Source of the DNA: Actinomycetales bacterium
GTDB lineage: Bacteria; Actinomycetota; Actinomycetes; Actinomycetales; Dermatophilaceae
DNA length: 64,000 nucleotides
Assembly (NCBI GenBank): GCA_016711095.1
Contig: JADJTP010000002.1
Span: forward strand, 186,001 to 250,000
Reading direction: 5' to 3'
Part shown: piece by piece, positions 12,535 through 21,077 of the stretch
How positions within the stretch are numbered: the stretch's first letter is position 1
How the letters are laid out: each line of letters starts with the position of its first letter
The notes under the pieces: generated by a model
What the model was told of the DNA's origin: nothing
The model's input: only the letters and a program-made list of their open reading frames with translations
Databases searched by the model: none
Made by a program: the position numbers and the translations under genes

Positions 12535-13749
12535 ATGGTCGATGGCTTGGGCCAACGGACCGACGAGGAGATCGTCGTCGTCGGCGGCGGCATCGGAGGG
12601 CTGAGCGCAGCCCTGTCGTTCGCGCGTGACGGCCGTCGGGTACGGGTGCTGGAACGCGCCGACAGCTTCGCCGAGGTCGGCGCCGGGCTGCAACTCGCAC
12701 CGAACGCTACGCGGCTGCTCGACCGGCTTGGTCTCCTGGAGGCTGTCCAGCAGGCCGGCGTCACACCGGCCCGATTGGTCATCGCCGATGCCCGCTCAGG
12801 GGAGGGCCTGGCCTCGGCCGATCTCGGCGCCCGCTTCCGGCGCACCTTCGGGGCGCCCTACGTCGTCATCCACCGCCACGATCTGCTGCAGATCCTGCTC
12901 ACCGCCTGCCAGCAGGCGGGGGTCGCACTGGAGACAGGCCGGGAGGTCGTGCGAGCCGTCTCCCAGGGCCCGCAAGCGCACATCGAGTGCGCAGACGGCA
13001 GCACGTATGCCGCGCACGCCGTCATCGGGGCCGATGGCCTGCGATCGGCCCTGCGGGCCGAACTGCACGCGGACGGCGAGCCGGTTGCATCCGGCTACGT
13101 CGCCTACCGCGGCGCCCTGCCCATCGAGCAGGTCGAGCGCCCGCATGACCTCGACACCGTCATCGTTTGGGTCGGCCCGGGTCTGCACCTGGTCCAGTAC
13201 CCGATCCGCCGCGGCGAGATGTACAACCAGGTAGCCGTCTTCCGCAGCCCGGCGTATGCCGCCGGTGCCGCCGATTGGGGCACCCCGGAGGAGCTCGATG
13301 AGGCGTTCTCGGCGATGTGTCGGCCGGTGCGCACCGCAATGCCGTCGCTGCAGCGCAATTTCCGCTGGCCGACCTACGACCGTGCCCCGGTCGATCGGTG
13401 GGTCGACGGGCGGGCCGCCCTGCTGGGCGACGCCGCCCATCCCATGCTGCAATACCTCGCCCAAGGTGCGTGCCAGGCCATCGAGGACGCGGTCACCGTC
13501 GCCCAACAGTTTGCCCGCCACGACACCGCGTCGGCGGGTGAGCGGGGCGTCGAGCGGGCGCTGGCGGCATACGAATCGATCCGGGCGCCGCGGGCCGCCC
13601 GTGTGCAACGGGCCGCCCGGGCATGGGGAGACATCTGGCATATCGACGGCACGGGTGCGATGCTGCGCAACGAACTCTTGCGGACCATCGAGGACGACGA
13701 TTTCTCCTACGCCGACTGGCTCTGGGGCTGGCGCCTACCGGGCGACTGA
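12535..13749 (+). CDS. FAD-dependent monooxygenase, 3-hydroxybenzoate 6-hydroxylase-like
   Basis: Group A flavoprotein aromatic hydroxylase of 404 residues. It has the three fingerprints: GGGIGGLSAALS (FAD ADP part), the DG motif GADGLRSALR, and the GD motif LLGDAAHPMLQYLAQGA. From memory, the second half (QYPIRRGEMYNQVAVF, WPTYDRAPVDRWVDGR, C-terminal YADWLWGW) closely follows 3-hydroxybenzoate 6-hydroxylase of Rhodococcus, which makes gentisate; salicylate hydroxylases are the main alternative. ATG 12535 follows AAGGAGG. It lies 44 bp ahead of a CoA ligase, likely one transcript. No gentisate dioxygenase is in the window. Confidence 0.82.
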   Translation: MVDGLGQRTDEEIVVVGGGIGGLSAALSFARDGRRVRVLERADSFAEVGAGLQLAPNATRLLDRLGLLEAVQQAGVTPARLVIADARSGEGLASADLGARFRRTFGAPYVVIHRHDLLQILLTACQQAGVALETGREVVRAVSQGPQAHIECADGSTYAAHAVIGADGLRSALRAELHADGEPVASGYVAYRGALPIEQVERPHDLDTVIVWVGPGLHLVQYPIRRGEMYNQVAVFRSPAYAAGAADWGTPEELDEAFSAMCRPVRTAMPSLQRNFRWPTYDRAPVDRWVDGRAALLGDAAHPMLQYLAQGACQAIEDAVTVAQQFARHDTASAGERGVERALAAYESIRAPRAARVQRAARAWGDIWHIDGTGAMLRNELLRTIEDDDFSYADWLWGWRLPGD

Positions 13750-13793
13750 ACCCACTCCAACCACTATTGATCTCCGTCTCCGAAAGGCCATCA

Positions 13794-15314
13794 ATGACGT
13801 TCAACCTCGCCTCGATCCTGCGCGACTCGGCGCGCCGCGACCCCGGACACCCGGCCATCGTCACGCCGAGCGAGACGGTGTCCTACGGCGAACTCGACCG
13901 CCGCTCCGACACGGTGGCAGCCGGGTTGATCGCGGCCGGTGTGACGCCTGGCGATTCGGTGGCCCTGCAGTTGCCGAGCATCCCCGAGTTCGTCGTCGGC
14001 CTGCATGGCATCCTCAAGGCCGGAGCGGTGATGATCCCGCTCAACACGCTGTACAAGTCGGGCGAGATCTCCTATGTCCTGGGCCACGCTGACTGTCGTC
14101 ACGTGATCACGATCGACGACTCCGCGCAAGAGGCGTATGCCGCGCTGGAGCAGGCCGGCGGAGGCACGCTGTTCGTGGTGGGCGATATCCCTGACGGAGT
14201 GCTGGCGCGTCCATTCAGCGAGCTGGAGGCGACCGAGATCACCGGGCGTGCGCCGTTCGTGCAACGCGATCCGGGCGATACGGCTGTGCTGCTCTACACC
14301 TCGGGCACCACGGGCAAACCCAAGGGCGTGCAGCTCACCCACTTCCAGCTCTACATGAACGCCGGCGCTCATATCGAGGCGTTCGAAATGAGCCCGGCAA
14401 GCAAGACGATCGCCGTGATGCCGCTGTTCCACTCGCTGGGGCTGTCGGGCATCCTCAATGCCAACATCCGCGCCGGAGGGACGGTGCTGCTGCTGCCGCG
14501 ATTCGAGCCGGAGCTCACCCTGCGGACGATCCAGGACCACGGCGCGACGATCATCCATGGCGTGCCGACGATGTATCACGCCCTGCTGCACTTCCCGCGG
14601 CGCGCCGAGTTCGACACCTCCAGCCTGAGGATGTGCGGCTCGGCCGGCGCGGCGATCCCGGCGGAGATCATCGACGAGATGGAGCGCGCCTTCGGGGTCC
14701 AGATCCTGGAGATGTATGGTCTCACCGAGTCCGGCCCGGTCGCGACCATCAACATGCCCCGGAACCGCAAGCCCTACAGCATCGGCACCGCGATCCCGGG
14801 CGTCGAGATCGAGATCTGGGACGAGAACAAGGACCAACTGCCCCGCGGCCCGCAGAACGTCGGCGAGATCGTCATCCGCGGACACAACACGATGTCCGGC
14901 TATCTCAAGAACCCCGAGGCGACTGCGGCGGCGTTCACGGACGGCTGGCTGCACTCGGGCGACCTGGCCTACATGGACGAGGACGGCTTCGTGTTCTTCG
15001 TCGACCGCAAGAAGGAACTCATCATCCGCGCGGGCTACAACGTCTACCCTCGCGAGGTCGAAGAGGTGCTCTACACCCACCCGGCTGTCTCCGAGGCCGC
15101 GGTGATCGGCATCCCGGACCCGCGGCTCGGCGAAGAGATCAAGGCCTACGTGACCCTTAAGCCCGGTCAGCTGGCCTCTGGAGAGGAACTCGTGCAGTTC
15201 GTCAAGGATCGTCTGGCGGCCTACAAGTACCCCCGCATCGTCGAGGTGATCACCGAGATGCCCAAGACCCCCACGGGCAAGATCCTCAAGAAAGAACTCC
15301 CCGTCCGCGCCTGA
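13794..15314 (+). CDS. Aryl/acyl-CoA ligase (4-coumarate/long-chain acyl-CoA ligase type)
   Basis: AMP-forming acyl-CoA synthetase of 506 residues that would activate a carboxylic acid with ATP and CoA. Motifs: P-loop YTSGTTGKPKG, YGLTES, the hinge region GWLHSGDLAYMDEDGFVFF, DRKKELIIRAGYNVYP and the catalytic Lys near the end in PKTPTGKILKK. ATG 13794 follows GAAAGG; the open frame extends back into the hydroxylase gene but that part is out of register with the family. Next to the beta-oxidation operon, it is a good candidate for the ligase that starts hydroxycinnamate or phenylpropionate breakdown; a fatty-acid role cannot be excluded. Confidence 0.85.
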   Translation: MTFNLASILRDSARRDPGHPAIVTPSETVSYGELDRRSDTVAAGLIAAGVTPGDSVALQLPSIPEFVVGLHGILKAGAVMIPLNTLYKSGEISYVLGHADCRHVITIDDSAQEAYAALEQAGGGTLFVVGDIPDGVLARPFSELEATEITGRAPFVQRDPGDTAVLLYTSGTTGKPKGVQLTHFQLYMNAGAHIEAFEMSPASKTIAVMPLFHSLGLSGILNANIRAGGTVLLLPRFEPELTLRTIQDHGATIIHGVPTMYHALLHFPRRAEFDTSSLRMCGSAGAAIPAEIIDEMERAFGVQILEMYGLTESGPVATINMPRNRKPYSIGTAIPGVEIEIWDENKDQLPRGPQNVGEIVIRGHNTMSGYLKNPEATAAAFTDGWLHSGDLAYMDEDGFVFFVDRKKELIIRAGYNVYPREVEEVLYTHPAVSEAAVIGIPDPRLGEEIKAYVTLKPGQLASGEELVQFVKDRLAAYKYPRIVEVITEMPKTPTGKILKKELPVRA

Positions 15315-15369
15315 CCCAGAATGGGGCCCCATACCCGGCCCGGAATGCCGGCACGGATGCCCAGCCGCA

Positions 15370-15388
15370 CTGCGCCTCAGGGGCGCAG
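15370..15388. terminator. Possible bidirectional hairpin between CoA ligase and iclR
   Basis: CTGCGCC and GGCGCAG form a 7-bp stem with a 5-nt loop, overlapping the IclR stop codon in a 62-bp convergent gap. There is no U-run. Confidence 0.3.
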
Positions 15389-16123
15389 CGCGGCCGTGAT
15401 CTCGGCCGCCGCGCCGTTCATGGCGGCGACAAAACCGGGCAGGAGCTCGGCGTGATAGCGCGCCGTCGGCAGCGAGACGGACAACGCGGCGATCGGGCCG
15501 TCGCCGTCGCAGACGGCCACGCCGACGGCGGCCACCCCCCGCTCGGTCTGACCGTTGTTGACGGCATACCCCAGTTTGCGCACCCTGGCGAGCTCCCGAC
15601 GCAGGGTCGCTACTGCTGCGGCCGTGAGCTCGCCGTCGGGGATGCCGGTGAGCGGGTAGAGCCGATCAAGGGTCTGCTCCGGCAGCGCGGCGAGGATGGA
15701 TTTGCCGCCCGAGGTCCGGTGTGCCGGCAGCATCGCACCGGTCCGGCTGCCGATCCGCAACGACTGGAACGACTCGACACTGGCAATGAAGCGCATCTGG
15801 CGCCCGACAAGCACCATGAGGTGGCAGGTCTCCTCAGTGACGTCGCGCAGGGTGGTCAGCGCTGGAGCGGCAAGGTCGGCCAGGCTGGTGCGGCTCATCC
15901 GGCTGCTGACCATCTCTTCCAGGGCCGGCCCGGCCCGGTAGGTGCGGTCGTTGCCCTGGACGACGAAACCCCGATAACGCAGCGTCGACAACAGCCGGTA
16001 TGCCGTGGACGGCGCCACGCCGAGCTCGGCTGCCACTTCGCTCACGCCGACCCGCGCCTTGGCCGCGATGAGCATGAGCAGCCGCAGCGAGTTGTCGACC
16101 GACTCGAGATAGTTCGTTCGCAC
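15377..16123 (-). CDS. IclR-family transcriptional regulator
   Basis: Regulator of 248 residues with an N-terminal winged helix (SLRLLMLIAAKARVGVSEVA, then AAELGVAPSTAYRLLSTL) and a C-terminal IclR effector domain (GSRTGAMLPAHRTSGGKSIL, GVAAVGVAVCDGDGPIAALS). IclR proteins often control aromatic-acid catabolism, as repressors or activators. It is convergent with the hydroxylase/CoA ligase pair and upstream of the acyl-CoA dehydrogenase gene. GTG 16123 is the start, with GGGAGGAA 10 nt ahead. The palindrome TTTCC-N7-GGAAA found before the hydroxylase and the 42.9-kb transporter is a candidate binding site; its link to this protein is inference. Confidence 0.9.
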   Translation of the reverse strand: MRTNYLESVDNSLRLLMLIAAKARVGVSEVAAELGVAPSTAYRLLSTLRYRGFVVQGNDRTYRAGPALEEMVSSRMSRTSLADLAAPALTTLRDVTEETCHLMVLVGRQMRFIASVESFQSLRIGSRTGAMLPAHRTSGGKSILAALPEQTLDRLYPLTGIPDGELTAAAVATLRRELARVRKLGYAVNNGQTERGVAAVGVAVCDGDGPIAALSVSLPTARYHAELLPGFVAAMNGAAAEITAALRP

Positions 16124-16263
16124 CTGCGCTCATTCCTCCCACCGCAAAGGTGATCCGGCCCACACTAGTCCCTAGCGGCCGATCTGCGTGCCGCACAGCA
16201 GGGGCGTCACCGCCGGCCGGCCTCCGAGGGACACCGTGGGCCAGGCACGGGAGGTAGCTCTGT

Positions 16264-18099
16264 TCAGAGCGAGTCGTCGGGCAGCCGCAGCGGCTCGTCG
16301 TCGAGCAAGCGCGCGCTGACCAACTCGGCCGTCAGGTGGGGGAAGGTCTGCCGGGCGAACCACCGGCCGGCAGCAATCGACCCGGCCAGGTCGGCGTCGG
16401 CGGTCCGCAACAAGCCCCGGTCCTGTTGGCGTTCGGAGGCAGCCACCGCCGCCCGCAACAGCAGCCAGCCGACGACCAGATCGCCCATGGCCAAGAGCAG
16501 GCGGGTCAGCCCGAGGGCGGCCAGCCGGGGCGTCTGGTCGGCCCGGTCAGTGGTGAGCTCGAGCAGGCTGGTGAAGGCGTCGAGAGCATCCGCGAGCAGC
16601 CGCGCCTCGTCAGCGAGCGGGCCGCCCGTCATGGCCTCGGCAGTGTGTTGGATGTCGTCGAGCAGCAGCCGGACGGCGCTGCCGTCGTTGCGGATCAGCC
16701 GACGCTCGAACAGGTCGAGCGACTGGATGCCCGTCGTGCCCTCGTAGATCGAGTCGATCTTCGTGTCGCGGACGTACTGTTCCAGCGGGTAGTCACGCAG
16801 GTAGCCCGAGCCTCCGAAGACCTGCAGCGACTCCTGGCCCAGGACCCGCCAGCCGTTCTCCGCGCACCAGGTCTTGACGATGGGCAGCATCATCCGATGG
16901 CGTTCGGTGGCCACCTCGTCGCGCTGCCCGAGGGCCGCGGCTGCTTCGAAACGGTCGATCATCGTGGCTGTGTAGAGCACGAGCGCGCGGCCGCCTTCGG
17001 CGCACGCCTTCTGGGTGAGCAGCGACCGGCGGATGTCGGGGTGGTCGACGATCTCGACCAGCTCGCGGCCCCCACGCCCCCCGGTCAGGGACACGAGTTC
17101 GCGGCCCTGTTTGCGTGAACGGGCATAGTCACGGGCGTTGAGGTGACCGGTCGAGAGGGCGGCGACCGTCTTGAGGCCGACCATCATCCGCACATAGGTG
17201 ATGATCTCGAACATCTGTCTAATGCCCTCGTGCTTGTCTCCGAGCAGCGTGCCCACGGCGGGCTCCCGGTTGCCGAAGACCAGCTCACAGGTGGGGGTGC
17301 CGACGATGCCCATCTTGTGCTCAAGGTTGGCGGCGACGACGCCGTTGCGGCCGAGGATCTCGCCGGTCTGGGGGTCGAAGAGCTGCGAGGGCACGATGAA
17401 CAGCGACAGCCCCTTCGTGCCTGGCCCTCCCGCCCCGTCGACGCCCTGCGGTCGGGCGAGCACGCAGTGGATGATGTTCTCGGCGGCGTCGTGCTCGGCC
17501 CAGGTGATGAAGCGTTTCGTGCCGGACAGGTGCCAGCTTCCGTCCTCGGCCTGCGTGGCCTTCGTGCGGCCGATCCCGACGTCGGACCCGGCGTCGGGCT
17601 CGGTCAACACCATGGTGACGGTCCAGTTGCGTTCCAGAATGAGCTCGGCAAGGCGCTGCTGTTCGGGGGTCCCCTGGCGGTGCAGCAGGGTGACGACCTG
17701 GGGGATGAGCTGGCTGCACATGGCAACGGCCGGGTTGGCGCCGAGGATGAACTCCGTCGCAGCCCAGCGCAGGGACGCGGGCACGTGTATGCCGGAGATG
17801 TCGGCAGGCAGGTCCAGGCGAAGCCAGTCGGAGGCGACGTGAGCGGCCAGGGCATCACGCAGGTCGTGGGGGAGGGCCACCGTGTGCCGTACCGGATCCA
17901 ACCGCACCGGATGCAGATCCGCCGACGGGAATGAGTCGGCCAGGCGATCCATCGCGAATGCCTCGACCTGCTCGAGGATCTCGGCCGCGGTGTCGGGGTC
18001 GAAGTCGTCGTAGGGCGGCATACCGAAGGTCTTGTCGGCGCCGAGGACGTCGAACAGCAGGAACTGCGCGTGCTTGCGGTCACTGCGGTAGTGGCTCAC
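16264..18099 (-). CDS. Acyl-CoA dehydrogenase
   Basis: FAD-linked acyl-CoA dehydrogenase of 611 residues, introducing the alpha-beta double bond. Motifs: TMVLTEPDAGSDVGIGRTKA in the middle domain, the FAD/substrate stretch GTKRFITWAEHD, the C-terminal RVLGQESLQVFGGSGYLRD, and the probable catalytic Glu in IYEGTTGIQSLDL; the C-terminal extension is that of the longer (~600 aa) subfamily. GTG 18099 is preceded by GAGGAGG. Last gene of the minus-strand operon SDR, amidohydrolase, MaoC, ACAD. In phd/cou-type clusters this enzyme oxidises phenylpropanoyl-CoA to cinnamoyl-CoA. Confidence 0.9.
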   Translation of the reverse strand: MSHYRSDRKHAQFLLFDVLGADKTFGMPPYDDFDPDTAAEILEQVEAFAMDRLADSFPSADLHPVRLDPVRHTVALPHDLRDALAAHVASDWLRLDLPADISGIHVPASLRWAATEFILGANPAVAMCSQLIPQVVTLLHRQGTPEQQRLAELILERNWTVTMVLTEPDAGSDVGIGRTKATQAEDGSWHLSGTKRFITWAEHDAAENIIHCVLARPQGVDGAGGPGTKGLSLFIVPSQLFDPQTGEILGRNGVVAANLEHKMGIVGTPTCELVFGNREPAVGTLLGDKHEGIRQMFEIITYVRMMVGLKTVAALSTGHLNARDYARSRKQGRELVSLTGGRGGRELVEIVDHPDIRRSLLTQKACAEGGRALVLYTATMIDRFEAAAALGQRDEVATERHRMMLPIVKTWCAENGWRVLGQESLQVFGGSGYLRDYPLEQYVRDTKIDSIYEGTTGIQSLDLFERRLIRNDGSAVRLLLDDIQHTAEAMTGGPLADEARLLADALDAFTSLLELTTDRADQTPRLAALGLTRLLLAMGDLVVGWLLLRAAVAASERQQDRGLLRTADADLAGSIAAGRWFARQTFPHLTAELVSARLLDDEPLRLPDDSL

Positions 18100-18181
18100 T
18101 CGGGGCCTCCTCGTTGAGGGTGGACGGACAGGGTGGGCGGCTCGGCTTCGGCCGAGCCGCCCAACTGTCAGGGGTGAGACG

Positions 18182-18637
18182 TCACGGGTAGAAGCGATAC
18201 ACCGGCTCGGCGACGCACGCGGGCTTGTCCGAGCCCTCGACCTCGACCGTGCCGCTCCAGGCGATCTCGGCGCCGCCGCCGCCGACAGCCTTGACGTCGA
18301 CAATCGTCGCGACGAGGCGGATCCGGGATCCGACCTTGACCGGCGACGGGAACCGCACCTTGTTGAGCCCGTAGTTGAGCTTGGTCGTCACGCCCTCGAC
18401 GTCGAGCAGATCGACAAACAACGGGACGATGAGCGACAGGGTGAGATAGCCGTGGGCGATCGTCGTGCCGAAAGGCCCGGTGGCCGCCCGTTCCGGGTCG
18501 ACGTGGATCCACTGCGGGTCATCCGTCGCCTCGGCGAAGGTGTTGATCCGCTCCTGGGTGATCTCCAGCCAATCGGTGGCGCCGAGGGGCCGGCCGACCA
18601 GGGTCGCTAACTCGCTGAAGTGCACGGTGGTCGTCAT
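18182..18637 (-). CDS. MaoC-like enoyl-CoA hydratase
   Basis: Hot-dog-fold hydratase of 151 residues that adds water to a 2-enoyl-CoA. The catalytic region is seen in DDPQWIHVDPERAATGPFGT (Asp and His of hydratase motif 2) followed by IAHGYLTLSLIVPL. It lies 82 bp before the dehydrogenase gene and 10 bp after the amidohydrolase gene, on the same strand. In a hydroxycinnamate pathway it would hydrate the cinnamoyl-CoA double bond. Confidence 0.88.
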   Translation of the reverse strand: MTTTVHFSELATLVGRPLGATDWLEITQERINTFAEATDDPQWIHVDPERAATGPFGTTIAHGYLTLSLIVPLFVDLLDVEGVTTKLNYGLNKVRFPSPVKVGSRIRLVATIVDVKAVGGGGAEIAWSGTVEVEGSDKPACVAEPVYRFYP

Positions 18638-18647
18638 GAGCGTCCTT

Positions 18648-19520
18648 TCAGGCCAGCCCGAGTAGGCGGACGGCGTTGTCCTTGAGGATCAGGGGGCGAA
18701 CCTCCGGTTTGATGTCGAGGGTGTCGAAGTCAGCCAGCCAGCGGTCGGTGTCGATGACCGGGAAGTCCGAGGCGAAGAGCACCTTGCTGCGCAGGGCACC
18801 GTTGGCGGCCTTGACCAGGGCAGGCGGGAAGTACTTCGGGGACCAGCCCGACAGGTCGATGTAGACATTGCCCTTGTGGGAGGCCATCGAGATGGCCTGG
18901 TCCTGCCACGGCACCGACGGGTGGGCCAGCACGACCGGCAGGTCCGGGAAGTCTGCCGCCACGTCGTCCAGCAGCATCGGGTCGCTGTAGCGCAGCTTCA
19001 CCCCGCCGCCGCCCGGCATACCGGCGCCGATGCCGGTCTGGCCGGTGTGGAAGACCGCCGGCAGCTTGTGTGCGGCAAGCACCTCGAAGAGCCCGTATGC
19101 CGTGCCGTCGTTGGGGGCGAAGCGTTGCAGGCTGGGGTGGAATTTCATGCCTTTGACGCCATGGTCGGCGATGAGCCGCTCGAGTTCCTTGACGCCGTCG
19201 GCGCCCCGAGCTGGGTCGATGCTGGCGAACGGAATGAGGATGTCAGCGTTGCGGGCAGCGCCCTCGGCGACGAACTCGTTCGGGATCCGCGGCTGGCCCA
19301 TCGCCTTCTCGACATCGACGGTGAAGATCACGGCGGCGATCTTGCGCTCGCGGTAGCGCGCGGCGATCTCGTCGATCGTCGGCGTGCGGGGGCCGGCTGA
19401 CTTGAAGTACTTCGCCGACCAGTCGAGGAAGGACTGGGGCAGGGCAGTGTGCCCGTGGTCGTCGACTTCGACGTGCACGTGCACGTCGACGGCGACCAGG
19501 TCGGCCACGTTGATGGTCAT
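18648..19520 (-). CDS. Amidohydrolase-2 family protein, candidate aryl-beta-ketoacyl-CoA hydrolase
   Basis: TIM-barrel metal-dependent hydrolase of 290 residues (ACMSD-like amidohydrolase 2 family). Metal-site elements visible: the N-terminal VDVHVHVE (HxH), the Lys-His segment GVKGMKFHPSLQRF, FHTG, LAHPSVPW and the terminal FASDFPVIDTDRW with the last metal Asp. In the actinobacterial phd/cou clusters a protein of this type is assigned as hydrolase of the 3-oxo-3-arylpropanoyl-CoA, releasing the benzoate and acetyl-CoA. The neighbours here (SDR, MaoC, ACAD, MarR) are the same set, so I infer that role; a decarboxylase role is the alternative. Confidence 0.78.
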   Translation of the reverse strand: MTINVADLVAVDVHVHVEVDDHGHTALPQSFLDWSAKYFKSAGPRTPTIDEIAARYRERKIAAVIFTVDVEKAMGQPRIPNEFVAEGAARNADILIPFASIDPARGADGVKELERLIADHGVKGMKFHPSLQRFAPNDGTAYGLFEVLAAHKLPAVFHTGQTGIGAGMPGGGGVKLRYSDPMLLDDVAADFPDLPVVLAHPSVPWQDQAISMASHKGNVYIDLSGWSPKYFPPALVKAANGALRSKVLFASDFPVIDTDRWLADFDTLDIKPEVRPLILKDNAVRLLGLA

Positions 19521-19535
19521 GGGGAACTCCTTGGG

Positions 19536-20444
19536 TCAGGCGGACGGGGGCGTGGGGAGCTTCTCGCCGACAGACTGCTGGCTTGGGGCGAACTTGTCGT
19601 CCCAGGCCTCGGCGATCGCGTCGGCGCTCCAGCCGCCGCTGGCGTATTCCTTGACGATCTGGTCGGGGTGGCTGTAGAGCGAGAGCCGGTCGCCACCGAT
19701 GCCGATGGCCTGACCGTTGACACCGGCCGAGGCGTCCGAAGCAAGGAAGACGACCAGGCCCGCGACGTCGTCGGGGGTGCCGAAAGCCAGTTCGCGGCGG
19801 GCAAACTCGGGCATCGGCTCGCCGGCCTCGAGAGCGTCGACGTACGGCTTGAGGAACGGCACGGTGGCCGTCATCGCCGTCGCGGCCACCGGGACGACGG
19901 CATTTGCGGTGATCTTGTCGCGTGAGAGCTCCATCGCCCACACCTTGGCAAAGGTGACGATGCCGGCCTTCGCTGCGGCGTAGTTGGTCTGCCCGAAGTT
20001 GCCGTACTGACCGGCCGGGGAGCCGATGAGGATGAGTCGCCCTCCTTCACCTTGCTCCTTCATCCGCACCACCGCTGCCCGGGCACAGGTGAAGGTGCCC
20101 TTCAGGTGCACCTGGGTGACCAGGTCGAAGTCCTCGTCGGTCATCTTCCACAGGACCTTGTCTCGCAGCACGCCGGCGTTGGCGACGAGCACGTCGAGAC
20201 GGCCGAACGACGTGACCGCGGTGTCGACGAGTTGCTGGGCGGTCTCGGAGGATCCGACCGCAGCGGCGACAGCGACGGCCTGTCCACCCGCGGCGACGAT
20301 CTCCGCAGCGGCGGCCTCGGCGACATCGGCGTCGATGTCGTTGACGACGACCGCTGCTCCGGCCGCCGCGAGGGCGGTGGCATAGGCCAGACCCAGCCCC
20401 CTGCCGCTGCCTGTGACGATGGCGACCTTGCCGGACAGGTCCAT
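19536..20444 (-). CDS. SDR-family dehydrogenase
   Basis: Short-chain dehydrogenase of 302 residues. It has the nucleotide loop TGSGRGLG near residue 12, NNAG-like VANAGV, a catalytic Ser in LIGSPAG and Tyr-x3-Lys in NYAAAKAG. The C-terminus is extended by ~50 residues beyond the usual 250. ATG 20444 is chosen because AAGGAG precedes it and the protein begins MDLSGKVAIVTG; the frame upstream runs through the promoter. First gene of the four-gene operon, divergent from marR, it would oxidise the 3-hydroxyacyl-CoA to the 3-oxoacyl-CoA. Confidence 0.88.
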   Translation of the reverse strand: MDLSGKVAIVTGSGRGLGLAYATALAAAGAAVVVNDIDADVAEAAAAEIVAAGGQAVAVAAAVGSSETAQQLVDTAVTSFGRLDVLVANAGVLRDKVLWKMTDEDFDLVTQVHLKGTFTCARAAVVRMKEQGEGGRLILIGSPAGQYGNFGQTNYAAAKAGIVTFAKVWAMELSRDKITANAVVPVAATAMTATVPFLKPYVDALEAGEPMPEFARRELAFGTPDDVAGLVVFLASDASAGVNGQAIGIGGDRLSLYSHPDQIVKEYASGGWSADAIAEAWDDKFAPSQQSVGEKLPTPPSA

Positions 20445-20513
20445 GACGACTCCTTCGGTGCGACGAGCAGGACGGGGCGCAGGCCGCTGACGATCGTCCA
20501 CGGCCCTGAGATA

Positions 20514-20543
20514 TGTATAAGTCACAATCATTGTGGACGTCAA
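20514..20543 (-). promoter_or_regulatory. Promoter of the SDR operon
   Basis: On the minus strand TTGACG (20543-20538) is followed after 17-18 bp by TTATAC/TATACA (20520-20514). The 13-bp palindrome at 20523-20535 fills the spacer, so a bound repressor would block RNA polymerase. Confidence 0.7.
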
Positions 20544-20549
20544 TCATTG
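20523..20549. promoter_or_regulatory. MarR-type operator: palindrome plus second half-copy
   Basis: CACAATCATTGTG (20523-20535) is a perfect 6-1-6 palindrome; its core CAATCATTG recurs at 20541-20549, exactly 16 bp on. Both lie between the divergent SDR operon and marR, so the encoded MarR protein is the natural ligand and would also regulate itself. Confidence 0.7.
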
Positions 20550-20582
20550 CCAGATGTGACTTTCGTGCCACACAATGAACAC

Positions 20583-21077
20583 GTGACCGCTGCGGCGAAG
20601 GACCCCAGAGCGATCGACGCCGTCACCAGCGCCCGATCCGATCACCAGGCTGGCTCAAGCCCGGCAGGGACGGCTACCGACGATGTAGTCATCCTGTTGG
20701 CCAGGGCCTCCGGCGCTGCGCTGCGCTGCGCGAACGCGGCACTCGAACCCTTCGGGATGCGGGCTCGGCATTATGCGACGCTGACGATCGCAGCCGGCGC
20801 CGGGGGAGTCCCACAGCGTCAGATCGGCGCGCTGCTCGGCCTCGACCCCAGCGCCGTTGTCGCCATCGTCGATGATCTCGAGAGCAGCTCGCTGGTGCAG
20901 CGGCTGCCCGATCCCGACGACCGGCGCACCAGGCTCGTATCGATCACCCCCGCCGGTCGTCAGATGCTCGACACCGTTGCCGGTGTCGCCAAGGCCGTCC
21001 AGGATCAGGCCCTCGCAGGGCTCGACGCCACCGAACGCGGAGTCTTCGTCTCCCACCTGCGTCGCATCGTCAGCTGA
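20583..21077 (+). CDS. MarR-family transcriptional regulator
   Basis: Winged-helix regulator of 164 residues. The DNA-binding part is VPQRQIGALLGLDPSAVVAI followed by the wing RLPDPDDRRTRLVSITPAG, which carries the usual D-x-R motif. It is divergent from the SDR operon and shares its operator region. In the phd/cou clusters the MarR protein (PhdR, CouR) represses the operon and is released by a hydroxycinnamoyl-CoA; the same logic is inferred here. GTG 20583 is preferred; GTG 20556 and 20565 are in frame but lie next to the operator. Its stop overlaps the convergent thioesterase gene by 8 bp. Confidence 0.88.
   Translation: MTAAAKDPRAIDAVTSARSDHQAGSSPAGTATDDVVILLARASGAALRCANAALEPFGMRARHYATLTIAAGAGGVPQRQIGALLGLDPSAVVAIVDDLESSSLVQRLPDPDDRRTRLVSITPAGRQMLDTVAGVAKAVQDQALAGLDATERGVFVSHLRRIVS

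Noticed and set aside
16132..16148. Third copy of the TTTCC-GGAAA operator at iclR
   Set aside because: Only 12 of 17 matches and it overlaps the ribosome-binding site, so chance is likely.
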